Shown: positions 30,719-41,010, counted from the first letter of the stretch. The stretch is 64,000 bases of DNA from Natribacillus halophilus (GCF_900100185.1 NZ_FNEN01000004.1:124001-188000), one strand, 5' to 3'. A program made the numbers and translations. Notes: a model not told the origin generated them from the letters alone.

Positions 30719-33089
30719 TGTGCCGACCGGCGGGACCGACCGTCCTTTTGATTATTACTTGCCGGAGGAGCTGGCGCGGGCCGCCGAAAGAGGGATGCGC
30801 GTGCTCGTTCCGTTCGGACAACGAAAACTGACCGGCTTTATCGTCGACATCGTAAGTGAAACGTCGGTGGAAAAAGTGAAAAATGTCTCTGAACTGCTGG
30901 ATATCAAACCGGTGTTAAACGAAGAATTGTTGCGCCTGGGTGCCTGGTTGGCGAAAGAGACGATCTGTTTCCAAATCACCGCTTTGCAGGCGATGATTCC
31001 GGCGGCCATGCGTACGAAAGCTGTAAAAAAACTTGCCGTAACCTCCGAACGAGAGCAGTTGCCCATGAATGTGCAGGCGTTATTCGGACAGGCGCACGAA
31101 TTGGCCTGGGCAAAGGTTCCGAAGGATGCCCGTATCCTTCGCGATATTCGGACGGCGATTGCACAGCGGCAAGTGACGGAACGGTTTGAAGTGAAAGGCC
31201 AGGCTGCGCCCAAAAAAGTGAAAGCTGTGATGCTACTCTCCCGAGAGGGAAATACGCCGGACACAACGAAGCAACAAGAGACGCTCGCCTATCTCGCCGA
31301 ACACTACGGCCCGTCCCCTGTCGCTGTCCAGACGTTAATGCAACAGGCTGACGTCTCCCGCTCCGTTGTGCACACGCTCGTGAAGCGCGGATTTTTACAG
31401 GAAACAGAGCTCGTCATCGACCGCAATCCTTACACGGCTGTAGAAGGGGACGGAAGCGAAGAAAAGGCAACGCTTACCGCTGATCAGTCCCATGTGCTCA
31501 CACAGGTGGAGGAAAAAATGGCGCATTCGCAGGCGACGCCCATGCTTTTACACGGCGTAACGGGAAGCGGGAAAACGGAAATCTATTTACAGGCTATTGA
31601 CCAGGTGATTCGTGAAGGACAAGAAGCGATCGTTCTCGTCCCGGAAATTTCCCTGACCCCACAAATGGTCGGACGCTTTAAAAGGCGTTTCGGCGCGAAC
31701 GTGGCCGTGCTGCACAGCGCGCTCTCCGTCGGGGAACGTTTCGACGAATGGAAAAAAATTCAGGAACAAAACGTACAAGTCGCCGTCGGCGCCCGCTCAG
31801 CAGTTTTTGCCCCGTTTACGAACCTGGGGCTGATCGTTATCGATGAAGAACACGAGAGCACGTACAAACAAGAGGAGCATCCGCGCTATCACGCCCGCGA
31901 GGTCGCGCTCTGGCGCAGCGAATACCATAGCTGCCCGGTGCTCATGGGCAGCGCGACACCGTCAATGGAAAGTTATGCGCGCGCCGCCAAGGGGGTCTAC
32001 CGGCTCCTCTCCTTGCCCGAACGGATCAACGAAAAGCCGCTGCCCGCCATTGAGGTCGCCGATATGCGTAAGGAAATGCGGGAAGGGAATCGTTCCGTTT
32101 TTTCCACCTCGCTCCTGGATAAATTGCGCGATCGCATTGAAAAGGAGGAGCAGGCCGTCCTCTTTTTAAACCGGCGGGGCTTTTCCACGTTTGTCATGTG
32201 CCGAAATTGCGGATACGTGGGGATGTGCCCCCATTGCGAGATTTCCCTTACATATCACCGCCGCGACCGGCAGTTGAAATGTCATTACTGTGGCCACGAG
32301 GAAGGGGTATATGAGCGTTGTCCCGCTTGTGAAAGCGAGCATATTCGTTATTTTGGCACGGGCACGCAACGGGTGGAAGAAGAATTGCAGCAGCTGCTTC
32401 CCGAAGCACGTATCATCCGCATGGACAACGATACGACCAGACAAAAAGGTGCGCACGAGCGGCTGTTGAAACAGTTCGGCAGAGGTGAGGCCGAGATTTT
32501 GCTCGGCACGCAAATGATTGCGAAGGGGCTGGATTTTCCGAACATCACCCTCGCAGGCGTGCTAGCGGCAGACACGCTTTTGCATCTCCCCGATTTTCGC
32601 GCCCAGGAGCGAACGTTTCAATTGCTCACGCAAGTGAGCGGCCGGGCGGGCCGGGATGAAAAAGCGGGGGAAGTCATCATTCAATCGTACACGCCTGAAC
32701 ACTACGCGATTGAACTCGCACGTGCCCACGATTACCTGTCTTTTTTTAAAAAGGAACTGGGGCAGCGGAAACAAGCGGGTTATCCGCCCTATTTCTATCT
32801 CACGCTGATTACGTTTGCCCATCCGACTTTCGAGACTGCCATGAAAGCCGGGAAGCATGCGGCCGCTGTCCTTCGTACCCGTCTCGGTGACGATGCGATT
32901 GTGCTTGGGCCGACGCCGTCGCCGATCGCGCGCATCAAGGATAGATATCGCTGCCAATGCATGATAAAATACAAGGATGAACCAGCGTTAACAGACCTTT
33001 TGCATGATTTATTTACCTACTATCAAAAAGAATTACAGCAGGACCAAAGGTTTATGACCATAGATCGGAATCCGAGCATGTTTATGTAG
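30690..33089 (+). CDS. priA: Primosomal protein N' (replication restart helicase PriA)
   Basis: Recognises stalled forks and reloads the replicative helicase. The 799-residue product has the N-terminal DNA-binding region, the helicase Walker A GVTGSGKTE (about 289-297), the DEEH box (VIDEEHES, about 384), a zinc-binding insertion with four CxxC pairs (CRNCGYVGMCPHC...CHYCG...CPAC) and helicase motifs V-VI (GTQMIAKGLDFPN; QVSGRAGR). The ATG at 30690 with GAGGGAG lies within the end of coaBC; an upstream extension of the frame lies entirely in coaBC and was dropped. fmt follows directly, whereas in B. subtilis def lies in between. Confidence 0.96.
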   Translation: MNVYAKIIVDVPTGGTDRPFDYYLPEELARAAERGMRVLVPFGQRKLTGFIVDIVSETSVEKVKNVSELLDIKPVLNEELLRLGAWLAKETICFQITALQAMIPAAMRTKAVKKLAVTSEREQLPMNVQALFGQAHELAWAKVPKDARILRDIRTAIAQRQVTERFEVKGQAAPKKVKAVMLLSREGNTPDTTKQQETLAYLAEHYGPSPVAVQTLMQQADVSRSVVHTLVKRGFLQETELVIDRNPYTAVEGDGSEEKATLTADQSHVLTQVEEKMAHSQATPMLLHGVTGSGKTEIYLQAIDQVIREGQEAIVLVPEISLTPQMVGRFKRRFGANVAVLHSALSVGERFDEWKKIQEQNVQVAVGARSAVFAPFTNLGLIVIDEEHESTYKQEEHPRYHAREVALWRSEYHSCPVLMGSATPSMESYARAAKGVYRLLSLPERINEKPLPAIEVADMRKEMREGNRSVFSTSLLDKLRDRIEKEEQAVLFLNRRGFSTFVMCRNCGYVGMCPHCEISLTYHRRDRQLKCHYCGHEEGVYERCPACESEHIRYFGTGTQRVEEELQQLLPEARIIRMDNDTTRQKGAHERLLKQFGRGEAEILLGTQMIAKGLDFPNITLAGVLAADTLLHLPDFRAQERTFQLLTQVSGRAGRDEKAGEVIIQSYTPEHYAIELARAHDYLSFFKKELGQRKQAGYPPYFYLTLITFAHPTFETAMKAGKHAAAVLRTRLGDDAIVLGPTPSPIARIKDRYRCQCMIKYKDEPALTDLLHDLFTYYQKELQQDQRFMTIDRNPSMFM

Positions 33090-33104
33090 GAGGGAAGCAC
33101 GGAC

Positions 33105-34055
33105 GTGAATATTGTTTTTATGGGAACGCCTGACTTTGCCGTTCCGATTTTGCGGATGCTAGCAGAAGAAGAGCATACGATTCTGAAAGTCGTTACGCAG
33201 CCGGATCGCCCGAAAGGTCGGAAGCGAACACTTGCCAAATCCCCGGTGAAGGAAGAAGCGGAAAGGCAGGGGCTGGAGATTTTACAACCCGAGAAGCTTA
33301 AAGATGCGGTGGCGGAAACACTGCAGCCGAAGCCGGATGTAATTATCACCGCCGCTTACGGACAGTTGCTTCCGGAAGCGATCTTAACAGCCCCCCCTTA
33401 CGGCTGTGTGAATGTCCATGCTTCCCTGTTGCCGAAATACCGGGGCGGCGCCCCCATTCACCAGGCTGTCATCGACGGGGAAAAAGAATCAGGCGTGACC
33501 CTTATGTATATGGTGAAGAAACTCGATGCCGGTGATATGCTCGCGCAAGAAGCGGTCCCCATTGCTGACACGGACACCGTCGGCACGCTGCATGACAAGT
33601 TAAGCACCGTCGGTGCCGAGCTGCTCCGAAACACGCTGCCGAAGATACCGGCGAACACGGTCGTGTCCGAGCCCCAGGATGAAGCGCAGGTGACGTATGC
33701 GCCGAACCTTTCGCGCGGGAGCGAACGTATTGACTGGAAGCAATCTGCCGAAGCTGTGTATAACCACATTCGCGGGATGAACCCATGGCCCATCGCCTAT
33801 ACCTATTGGGGGAATGACCGGTTAAAAATCTGGAGCGCAGCCCTTACCGATGAGCGGTACGAGCAGAAAAGCCCGGGCGAAGTTGCCCTTATCACGGGTA
33901 CGGCCATCATCGTTGTTTGCGGGGATCAATATGGTTTGATGATTCAGGATCTGCAACCCGCCGGCAAAAAAAAGATGACGGTCGGCGATTTCTTGCGAGG
34001 GCAGGGAGAATCCCTGGCGACAGGAGAGATATTCGGTCATGGCGAAAACGACTAA
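33105..34055 (+). CDS. fmt: Methionyl-tRNA formyltransferase
   Basis: Formylates initiator Met-tRNA using 10-formyltetrahydrofolate. The 316-residue product has FMGTPDFAVPILRML, the cofactor and active-site region NVHASLLPKYRGGAPIHQAV with the catalytic Asn-His, KLDAGDMLAQ, and a C-terminal OB-like domain (PWPIAYTYW). The start is GTG with AGGAGGG upstream. Its usual partner def (peptide deformylase) is not adjacent. It overlaps rsmB by 17 bases. Confidence 0.96.
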   Translation: MNIVFMGTPDFAVPILRMLAEEEHTILKVVTQPDRPKGRKRTLAKSPVKEEAERQGLEILQPEKLKDAVAETLQPKPDVIITAAYGQLLPEAILTAPPYGCVNVHASLLPKYRGGAPIHQAVIDGEKESGVTLMYMVKKLDAGDMLAQEAVPIADTDTVGTLHDKLSTVGAELLRNTLPKIPANTVVSEPQDEAQVTYAPNLSRGSERIDWKQSAEAVYNHIRGMNPWPIAYTYWGNDRLKIWSAALTDERYEQKSPGEVALITGTAIIVVCGDQYGLMIQDLQPAGKKKMTVGDFLRGQGESLATGEIFGHGEND

Positions 34056-35355
34056 TCATACGCCGCGCATGAACGCGGCCCACATCCTCGATCGCGTATT
34101 TTTCGAAGAGGCTTATAGCCATCTCGCCTTGAATGAGGCGCTGCAGGACAGCTCTCTCTCGGAAGTTGATAATCGTTTTGTAACCGAAGTCGTCTACGGA
34201 ACGATTAAACGCCTGAATACGCTCGATTATGTTTTAGAGCAGACGATGAAACAACCGTTTCGAAAAACCGATCGCAGAGTCAAAACGATTCTCAGAATGA
34301 GCGCTTATCAATTGCTGTATATGGATCGGATCCCCGAGCGCGCCGCCATTAATGAAGGCGTTGAACTGGCGAAACGCTGGGGAAGAGGCGGACTGAAAGG
34401 ATTTGTCAACGGGGTGTTGCGAACCGTTGCCCGTCAAGGTCTGCCTGATTTTAAGCGCATCTCCGATCCGGTGCAACGCATCGCTCTTGAGACTTCGCAC
34501 CCGGAATGGCTCGTCCGCAAATGGGTACAGGCGTATGGCGAGGACGTCTGCCGCGCGATGTGTGAAACGAACTTGAAACGCGCGTACACGACATTGCGGG
34601 TCAACCGCTTGCAAACGGACCGGGATACCCTGCAGAGAGACTTGCAAGCCGAGGGTATCGAGACGTCTGCGGGAAACCTCAGTCCGGACAGTTTAATCGT
34701 GACGGAAGGACAGGCGATGCACAGTGCCTCGTTTGCCAAAGGCGCCTTTTCTTTTCAGGATGAAAGCTCTATGCTCGTGACGCAGGCGCTCGATGTCGAA
34801 GCGGGGCTGAATGTCCTCGATGCCTGTGCCGCTCCGGGCGGAAAAACGACATATATCGCTGAACGGATGTACGACGAAGGGCAGGTGCTCGCCAATGATA
34901 TCCACCCTCATAAAAGCATGCTGATTGAGCAACAAGTACAGCGGCTCGGTCTAGAGAGCGTAACGACGCGAACAGAGGATGCCACCGACCTTGACGACAC
35001 CTTTGAAGCTGAAACGTTTGATCGCGTGCTCGTTGACGCTCCCTGCAGCGGGCTCGGTGTCGTGCGCGCAAAGCCGGACATTAAATGGCAAATGAATCCG
35101 GAGCAGATAAAAGAACTATCGGCGTTGCAGCTTCGCATTCTGGAGGCGGCTGCTTATGTATTGAAACCGGGCGGGACGCTTGTCTATAGCACATGTACCC
35201 TGATGCCGGAGGAAAATGAAGAGGTGGTGGACGCTTTTTTACAAAAGCACTATACATCGTTTGCCAAGGATGAAGTAAGATCTATTTTTCCGCAGCAATA
35301 TGATAGCGATGGATTTTTCATAGCTGCCATGACGAAAAGAGGTGACAAGAGATGA
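34039..35355 (+). CDS. rsmB: 16S rRNA (cytosine-967 C5) methyltransferase
   Basis: SAM-dependent methyltransferase of the small ribosomal subunit RNA. The 438-residue protein has an N-terminal NusB-like RNA-binding domain (about 1-140) and the Fmu/Sun methyltransferase domain with [16 protein letters not shown] and the two functional cysteines in DAPCSGLG (Cys about 336) and [13 protein letters not shown]. It starts inside the end of fmt and overlaps rlmN by four bases. Confidence 0.96.
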   Translation: MAKTTNHTPRMNAAHILDRVFFEEAYSHLALNEALQDSSLSEVDNRFVTEVVYGTIKRLNTLDYVLEQTMKQPFRKTDRRVKTILRMSAYQLLYMDRIPERAAINEGVELAKRWGRGGLKGFVNGVLRTVARQGLPDFKRISDPVQRIALETSHPEWLVRKWVQAYGEDVCRAMCETNLKRAYTTLRVNRLQTDRDTLQRDLQAEGIETSAGNLSPDSLIVTEGQAMHSASFAKGAFSFQDESSMLVTQALDVEAGLNVLDACAAPGGKTTYIAERMYDEGQVLANDIHPHKSMLIEQQVQRLGLESVTTRTEDATDLDDTFEAETFDRVLVDAPCSGLGVVRAKPDIKWQMNPEQIKELSALQLRILEAAAYVLKPGGTLVYSTCTLMPEENEEVVDAFLQKHYTSFAKDEVRSIFPQQYDSDGFFIAAMTKRGDKR

Positions 35356-36422
35356 AAACCGAAACGAGCCCGGCCCTAAAACCTTCCTTGCTATCGCTCA
35401 CATTTGCAGAGATCCAGGAATGGATGATCGAACAGGGTGAACCGTCCTTTCGGGCCAGGCAACTGTTCGAATGGTTGTATCAAAAACGGGTGGAGAGCTT
35501 CGACGAGATGACGAATGTGCCGAAATCCTTGCGAGAGAAACTTCAAGAAGCGTTTACACTAACGAGATTGAAAGAAAAAATGCGACAAACATCCAGCGAC
35601 GGCACGGTCAAATTTTTATTTGGCCTGGAGGATGGCTATTCCATCGAGACGGTGCTCATGCGTCACGATTACGGCAATAGCCTGTGTGTGACGACACAGG
35701 TGGGCTGTCGTTTAGGCTGTACGTTCTGTGCCTCCGGGCTGGGAGGTTTGCAACGGAACCTGGAAGCCGGAGAAATTGTCGCGCAAGTGCTCGATGTCCA
35801 ACGCGCGCTTGATGAGACGACGGAACGGGTCGATTCCATCGTTGTGATGGGCATCGGGGAGCCTTTTGATAATTATGATGCCTTGATGGCTTTCTTAAGA
35901 ACAATCAATCATAACGAAGGTTTGAATATTGGCGCCCGTCATATTACCGTTTCCACGAGCGGGATGGTGCCGAAAATCTACCGATTCGCCGATGAAGGCA
36001 TGCAGATTAATTTTGCCGTTTCCCTTCACGCGCCAAACTCGGAGATCCGGGGACGTTTAATGCCGATTAACCGGGCTTTCCCGGTCCATAAATTAATGGA
36101 GGCGATCGATTACTACCAACAGACAACGAATCGCCGCGTCACGTATGAATACGGGTTGTTCGGCGGGGTGAACGATCAAGTCGAACACGCCGAAGAACTC
36201 GCGGATTTAATCGGCCATACGAAAGGGCACGTCAATTTAATCCCGGTGAATGACGTACCTGAACAAGACTATGTCCGCTCGACACGGGAAGATATTTTTG
36301 CCTTTGAACGCACGTTAAAAGCGCGCGGCATTAATGTCACGATCCGTCGGGAACAAGGGCATGACATCGATGCTGCCTGCGGGCAATTGCGCGCGAAGGA
36401 ACGGCAGAAGGAAACGGGGTGA
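35352..36422 (+). CDS. rlmN: Dual-specificity rRNA/tRNA adenine C2 methyltransferase RlmN
   Basis: Radical-SAM enzyme that methylates A2503 of 23S rRNA and A37 of some tRNAs. The 356-residue product has the iron-sulfur cluster motif [11 protein letters not shown] (CxxxCxxC, residues about 118-126), [13 protein letters not shown], and the C-terminal catalytic Cys in AACGQL. The length is standard. The ATG overlaps the rsmB stop; the phosphatase gene prpC follows closely. Confidence 0.96.
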   Translation: MKTETSPALKPSLLSLTFAEIQEWMIEQGEPSFRARQLFEWLYQKRVESFDEMTNVPKSLREKLQEAFTLTRLKEKMRQTSSDGTVKFLFGLEDGYSIETVLMRHDYGNSLCVTTQVGCRLGCTFCASGLGGLQRNLEAGEIVAQVLDVQRALDETTERVDSIVVMGIGEPFDNYDALMAFLRTINHNEGLNIGARHITVSTSGMVPKIYRFADEGMQINFAVSLHAPNSEIRGRLMPINRAFPVHKLMEAIDYYQQTTNRRVTYEYGLFGGVNDQVEHAEELADLIGHTKGHVNLIPVNDVPEQDYVRSTREDIFAFERTLKARGINVTIRREQGHDIDAACGQLRAKERQKETG

Positions 36423-36427
36423 AGCAG

Positions 36428-37174
36428 ATGGAAGCGGTGTTCAGAACCGACGTGGGTAAAATGCGCGCCCATAATGAAGATGCGGGGGGAATATTCGACG
36501 ATGAAGATATGACCCTGGCGCTCGTGGCCGACGGTATGGGTGGGCACAAAGCCGGGGATGTTGCGAGTCAAATGGTTATGGAGGCGTTGCGGGAAGCCTG
36601 GAAGCAGCGTCCGCCGCAGCGAGGCGAGATCGACGCGTGGCTAAAGGCCGAAATTAAAAAAGCGAACTATGCCGTTTTTCAAAAATCGCTGGCAGACGAC
36701 GCTTTTAAAGGCATGGGGACGACGCTGGTGGCTTCAGTCATCTACGACAACGCCATGATCATCGCTCATGTGGGGGACAGCCGAGCCTATCGTTTTCACT
36801 CTTCAACGTCGGAACAATTAACGAGTGACCATTCCCTCGTGAATGAAATGGTAAAAACGGGGCAACTGCCGTCCGAGGAAGCAGAAAATCACCCCCGAAA
36901 AAATGTGCTCACCCGTGCCCTTGGGACTGTAGAAGAGATCGACGTGGACATCAGCGAATTTGATTTTCCGGACACTGCGACGTTATTGCTTTGTTCGGAT
37001 GGACTGAGCGATCGACTTGGACAAAAAGATATAGAAGAAACCTTGCGCAGCAAAAACACGGTTGCTGAAGCTGCCGATGCCCTCATACAGGCAGCGCTTG
37101 ATCGTGGCGGCGAAGACAACATCAGTCTCATCCTCGCTCACCGTGATATGAACGAGGAGGGGACCGATTCATGA
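36428..37174 (+). CDS. prpC: PP2C-family Ser/Thr phosphatase PrpC (Stp)
   Basis: Removes phosphates added by the kinase PrkC encoded next to it. The 248-residue product shows the PP2C metal-binding motifs RAHNEDAGG, LVADGMGGHKAGDVAS, AHVGDSRAYRF, LLLCSDGLSD and GGEDNISLIL. The ATG at 36428 was chosen because it aligns with the family N-terminus and has GGGGTG six bases upstream; a GTG at 36419 overlapping the rlmN stop is a possible alternative. It overlaps prkC by four bases. Confidence 0.95.
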   Translation: MEAVFRTDVGKMRAHNEDAGGIFDDEDMTLALVADGMGGHKAGDVASQMVMEALREAWKQRPPQRGEIDAWLKAEIKKANYAVFQKSLADDAFKGMGTTLVASVIYDNAMIIAHVGDSRAYRFHSSTSEQLTSDHSLVNEMVKTGQLPSEEAENHPRKNVLTRALGTVEEIDVDISEFDFPDTATLLLCSDGLSDRLGQKDIEETLRSKNTVAEAADALIQAALDRGGEDNISLILAHRDMNEEGTDS

Positions 37175-39123
37175 TTGGCGAGCGTATCGATGGACGTTAT
37201 GAGGTGAAAGCCTATATCGGCGGCGGGATGGCCCATGTGTATCGTGCCCGCGACATCATTCTTGAACGGGACGTCGCTGTCAAGGTGCTGCAGCCCCAGC
37301 ACGCCGAGGATGACGAGTTTGTGCGGCGCTTTCAGCGGGAGGCGCGGGCAGCCACGAGCCTTGTGCATGCCAATGTCGTTGATATTTATGATTTGGGCGA
37401 AAAAGACGGTCTTTTTTATATTGTCATGGAATATGTAGGAGGGAACACGCTAAAGGAAAAGATCGTAAACGAGGGGGCGCTGTCTTTTCCGGAAACGATG
37501 CGCATTTTTTCCGAATTGGCAGTGGCGATTGCTTACGCTCATGACCAGGGTATTATTCATCGGGACCTGAAGCCGCAAAACATATTGCTTGATGAAGATG
37601 GAAGCGTGAAAGTGACTGATTTCGGGATTGCGCGCGCGTCTTCGGCAGCGACGATCACCCATACGAATTCAGTGCTCGGATCGGTTCATTACTTATCTCC
37701 GGAACAGGCACGCGCGGGGACGCTGACAGCTAAAACGGATATATACGCCCTCGGGGTTATTCTTTTTGAAATGGTCACGGGTCTGCTTCCTTTTAATGCG
37801 GATTCGGCCGTTTCCATCGCGCTCAAGCACTTGCAGGAGCCCTTTCCGAATCCGGGCGACTTGCGCGCTGACTTGCCCGGGAGCATTAACAATATGATTC
37901 GGAAGGCGACAGCCAAAGACCCTTTGCGACGCTATGAGAATGTTGAAGAGATGCGGCAGGATGCAGAAACGGCTTTATTGCCGGAGCGGTTTCATGAACC
38001 GCCGATAACTGTAGATGATAGTGATGAAGAGAGCACGCGGCCGATCCCCGCCGTTGGCCCCCATCAAGATGTCGAAGATACGAAAGTGGCGAATGGTGAA
38101 GGGGACGAAGGAGCTTCTGAAGAAGAGCCCGGGGATGATGGAAAGGAAAAAAAGAAACGAAGGTTTTGGAAGATCGCAGGGCTTGCTCTCTTGCTGCTTC
38201 TGGCTATTATCGCCGCGTTTACGGTCGTTCCTGCCTTATTAAGCCCTGATGAGGCTGACGTTCCCGAGCTCGTCGGCTCCCAGGAAGAAGAGGCGACCAC
38301 GCAGCTGGAGTCGTTGGGGCTGGAAGCTGATACCGAGTATGAATTTCATGATGTGGCAGAAGAAGGGGTTGTTTTCAATCAGGATCCGGACGCAGGTCGG
38401 ACGGTGCTTGAAGGGCAAGCCGTGACACTGTTTGTGAGCGAAGGCCAGGAAACGGTGGAGATGCCTGACGTTGAAGGCTTACAGATTGAGCAAGCGGTTG
38501 AAGAGTTGGAAGACTTCGAGGATGTGGATGTCACCTCCGAACCAGCGGAGAATGTCGCTGCCGATTTAGTGATGGAACAAAATCCGAGTGCCGATCAAGA
38601 GGTCGTCCCCAATGAAACGACGGTGCAGCTCGTCTACAGTGAAACCCCGGAGATAACGCTTGAAGATTTAACCGGCACGACTCAGGAAGGCGTCGATAAT
38701 TATTTGGAGTCGAACAACCTAAACGGTTCTTTCCAAACGAACCATTCCGATTCTGTACCGGAAGGGAGTGTCATCTCTCACGATCCCGGTCCGTATGATA
38801 CCGTTGAAGAAGGCGATGAAATAAACTTTATCGTCTCTGATGGTCCGCCTCCGGAAGAGGAAGAAGAGGAGCCGGTGCAAACGGTGGAAGCGGTCATTCC
38901 CGTGGAAGTATCGGAAATGAATGATGATCAGGACGTTTTTGAGATTGAAATTGAATATGAAGATTCTACGACTGACGGAACCGAGGTCTACGAAGAAGAG
39001 GAAATCACCTCATCGACGACGTATCGCGTCCCCCTTGAGGTCACCCCGGATACCGACGGGTCGTATACGTTGTATGTGAATGGGGATGAAGTGCAATCCA
39101 ATTCATTTTCATATGAAGACTGA
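37171..39123 (+). CDS. prkC: PASTA-domain Ser/Thr protein kinase PrkC
   Basis: Membrane kinase that senses peptidoglycan fragments and controls germination from dormancy, cell wall metabolism and translation factors. The 650-residue product has the cytoplasmic kinase domain (about 10-270; GGGMAHVYRA, VAVKVL, HRDLKPQNILL, DFGIARA), a linker rich in Glu/Asp, one transmembrane helix near residues 331-352, three extracellular PASTA domains beginning near 362, 428 and 494, and an 80-residue C-terminal extension after an EEEEEEP tract. The outer half has very few lysines and arginines, as expected for a protein exposed to salt. It is coupled to prpC and followed by rsgA. Confidence 0.96.
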   Translation: MIGERIDGRYEVKAYIGGGMAHVYRARDIILERDVAVKVLQPQHAEDDEFVRRFQREARAATSLVHANVVDIYDLGEKDGLFYIVMEYVGGNTLKEKIVNEGALSFPETMRIFSELAVAIAYAHDQGIIHRDLKPQNILLDEDGSVKVTDFGIARASSAATITHTNSVLGSVHYLSPEQARAGTLTAKTDIYALGVILFEMVTGLLPFNADSAVSIALKHLQEPFPNPGDLRADLPGSINNMIRKATAKDPLRRYENVEEMRQDAETALLPERFHEPPITVDDSDEESTRPIPAVGPHQDVEDTKVANGEGDEGASEEEPGDDGKEKKKRRFWKIAGLALLLLLAIIAAFTVVPALLSPDEADVPELVGSQEEEATTQLESLGLEADTEYEFHDVAEEGVVFNQDPDAGRTVLEGQAVTLFVSEGQETVEMPDVEGLQIEQAVEELEDFEDVDVTSEPAENVAADLVMEQNPSADQEVVPNETTVQLVYSETPEITLEDLTGTTQEGVDNYLESNNLNGSFQTNHSDSVPEGSVISHDPGPYDTVEEGDEINFIVSDGPPPEEEEEEPVQTVEAVIPVEVSEMNDDQDVFEIEIEYEDSTTDGTEVYEEEEITSSTTYRVPLEVTPDTDGSYTLYVNGDEVQSNSFSYED

Positions 39124-39141
39124 GTCATAAAAGGAGGTTCC

Positions 39142-40005
39142 ATGCAGGAAGGGCAAATTGTGAAAGCAGTCGGCGGTTTTTACGATGTGAAAAATGACGA
39201 GGGGATTTTTAGGTGCCGAGCGCGCGGTTTATTCAGAAAACAAAATATCAAGCCATTGGTCGGCGATTACGTCGCGTTTGCAGATAACTACGTTCAAACA
39301 GTAGAGCCGCGCACGAACGAGCTGCACCGGCCGCCGATCGCCAATATCGATCAGGTTTTTCTTGTCTCCTCCATTACGAAGCCTGCCTTTTCGGCGTACT
39401 TGCTTGACCGCATCCTCGTCCACGTCGAGGCTTTGAATGTCGCGGCTGTCATTGTGGTCACGAAACAGGATATAGCGACAGCGGAAGACATGGACACATT
39501 TAACGCTTATCGGAAAATATATGAAGATCTCGGCTATCCGGTGACCGTCGTCAGCAGGGATGATGATGAAGACCGGCGCACGTTATTGCCTTATATGTAC
39601 GAGCGCGTGAGCGTTTTGGCCGGACAGTCCGGGGTAGGAAAATCCGCCCTTTTAAATCGACTCGCGCCCGAGTTGCAACTGGAAACCGGAGAGATATCCG
39701 AGGGGCTGGCCCGTGGAAAGCATACGACGAGACAAGTGGAATTGTTAAGTGTCGGCGGCGGACGCGTGGCCGATACCCCGGGCTTTAGCTCTCTCGATTT
39801 CACCGGCATCGAGCCGGCGTTGGTCCAGGATTGTTTTCCGGAAATTAGCGAAGCCAGAACAGAATGCAAGTATCGGGGCTGTACCCATCGAAAAGAGGAC
39901 GGCTGTGGGGTGAAAGCGGCCGTTGAAAGAGCGGACATTGCGCGCAGCCGTTACGAGCATTACCGGCAATTTTTTAATGAAGTTGAAGAGAGCAGGAGGT
40001 ATTAA
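39142..40005 (+). CDS. rsgA: Ribosome small-subunit maturation GTPase RsgA (YloQ)
   Basis: Circularly permuted GTPase that helps late 30S assembly. The 287-residue product has an N-terminal OB fold (VGDYVAFAD), then the permuted GTPase motifs: G4 VVTKQD, G1 GQSGVGKSALLN and G3 DTPGFSSLD, and a C-terminal zinc domain (CKYRGCTHRKEDGCGVKAAV). Its gene follows prkC; in B. subtilis the homologue is a PrkC substrate. AAAGGAGG precedes the ATG. Confidence 0.96.
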   Translation: MQEGQIVKAVGGFYDVKNDEGIFRCRARGLFRKQNIKPLVGDYVAFADNYVQTVEPRTNELHRPPIANIDQVFLVSSITKPAFSAYLLDRILVHVEALNVAAVIVVTKQDIATAEDMDTFNAYRKIYEDLGYPVTVVSRDDDEDRRTLLPYMYERVSVLAGQSGVGKSALLNRLAPELQLETGEISEGLARGKHTTRQVELLSVGGGRVADTPGFSSLDFTGIEPALVQDCFPEISEARTECKYRGCTHRKEDGCGVKAAVERADIARSRYEHYRQFFNEVEESRRY

Positions 40006-40008
40006 GCG

Positions 40009-40653
40009 ATGGTGAAAATAGCCCCTTCAATATTAGCAGCCGATTTTACGTCATTGAAAGAAGACATTGTATCGGTAGAAAACGCGGGAGCCGATATGAT
40101 TCATGTCGATGTGATGGATGGTCATTTCGTGCCCAACATTACGATCGGCCCGCTGATCGTGGAAGCGTCGCGACGTTCTACCTCGTTGCCGCTGGACGTT
40201 CATCTCATGATCGAACAGCCGGAAGCATTCATCCCGGCGTTTGTGCAGGCCGGCGCAGATATGGTGACCGTTCACGCGGAAACGTGCCCCCACTTACATA
40301 GAACGATCCATTTGATCAAGGAGCAGGGCGCCCAGGCGGGGGTGGCGATTAACCCCCATACCCCTATCGAGGGGCTTAAGCATGTGCTGGAAGATATTGA
40401 TTTGGTTTTGCTGATGACGGTTAATCCCGGCTTCGGAGGCCAATCATTTATCCACGGCGTCTTGGAAAAAATATCCTCTGTCGAAAAAATGGCCGCCGAC
40501 GTGAATAAAAACCTTTGGATCGAGGTGGACGGCGGGATTGATCAGGAGACGGCCGCGTTATGCAAACAAGCGGGCGCGAATCTTCTCGTCGCCGGCTCCT
40601 ATGTATTTAAACACGACGATCGTCGGGAAGCCATCGAGCGATTGCGGGGGTGA
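40009..40653 (+). CDS. rpe: Ribulose-5-phosphate 3-epimerase
   Basis: Interconverts ribulose and xylulose 5-phosphate in the pentose phosphate pathway. The 214-residue TIM barrel has IAPSILAADF, HVDVMDGHFVPNITIGP, DVHLMI, MTVNPGFGGQSFI and the second catalytic aspartate in VDGGID. AGGAGG precedes the ATG, three bases after the rsgA stop. In B. subtilis thiN follows; here the next 276 bases contain no gene up to spoVM. Confidence 0.96.
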   Translation: MVKIAPSILAADFTSLKEDIVSVENAGADMIHVDVMDGHFVPNITIGPLIVEASRRSTSLPLDVHLMIEQPEAFIPAFVQAGADMVTVHAETCPHLHRTIHLIKEQGAQAGVAINPHTPIEGLKHVLEDIDLVLLMTVNPGFGGQSFIHGVLEKISSVEKMAADVNKNLWIEVDGGIDQETAALCKQAGANLLVAGSYVFKHDDRREAIERLRG

Positions 40654-40929
40654 AGGGCGTTCCGGCCAACAACAGTGAGCGTGGGATCACCCCGTCCGAG
40701 TGAAGCCAAAAACCGTGGATAGCGTCCGGCGAATGGCGCCACCCTAGCTCCTTCATGCCCCTGGCCGCGTTATTTTCGCCCTCCCTTCACCACGCCACAG
40801 TAAATCCCCTTAAAATTCCTGAAAAAAATAATGTACTATTTCGGCTATGGTGAATATACATATAGAAGAATCCGTATGTGCCGTCACTGATTGTCCTTTC
40901 TTAAAGCTGGCCTTCAAGGAGGAATAGTA

Positions 40930-41010
40930 ATGAAATTTTATACGATCAAGCTGCCGAAATTTCTGGGAGGAGTTGTGCGCGCGGTTCTCAGTTCTTTTAA
41001 AAAAGAATGA
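40930..41010 (+). CDS. spoVM: Stage V sporulation protein M (26 residues)
   Basis: A tiny amphipathic peptide that marks the convex forespore membrane and anchors SpoIVA for coat assembly; it also inhibits FtsH. The 26-residue frame starts MKFYTIKLPKFLGG and ends SSFKKE, matching the family length and sequence with few changes. CAAGGAGGAATAGTA before the ATG gives a strong ribosome-binding site. The upstream 276 bases show no open frame; CATATAGA at 40859-40866 might be part of a SigE-type -10, with no convincing -35. Confidence 0.96.
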   Translation: MKFYTIKLPKFLGGVVRAVLSSFKKE

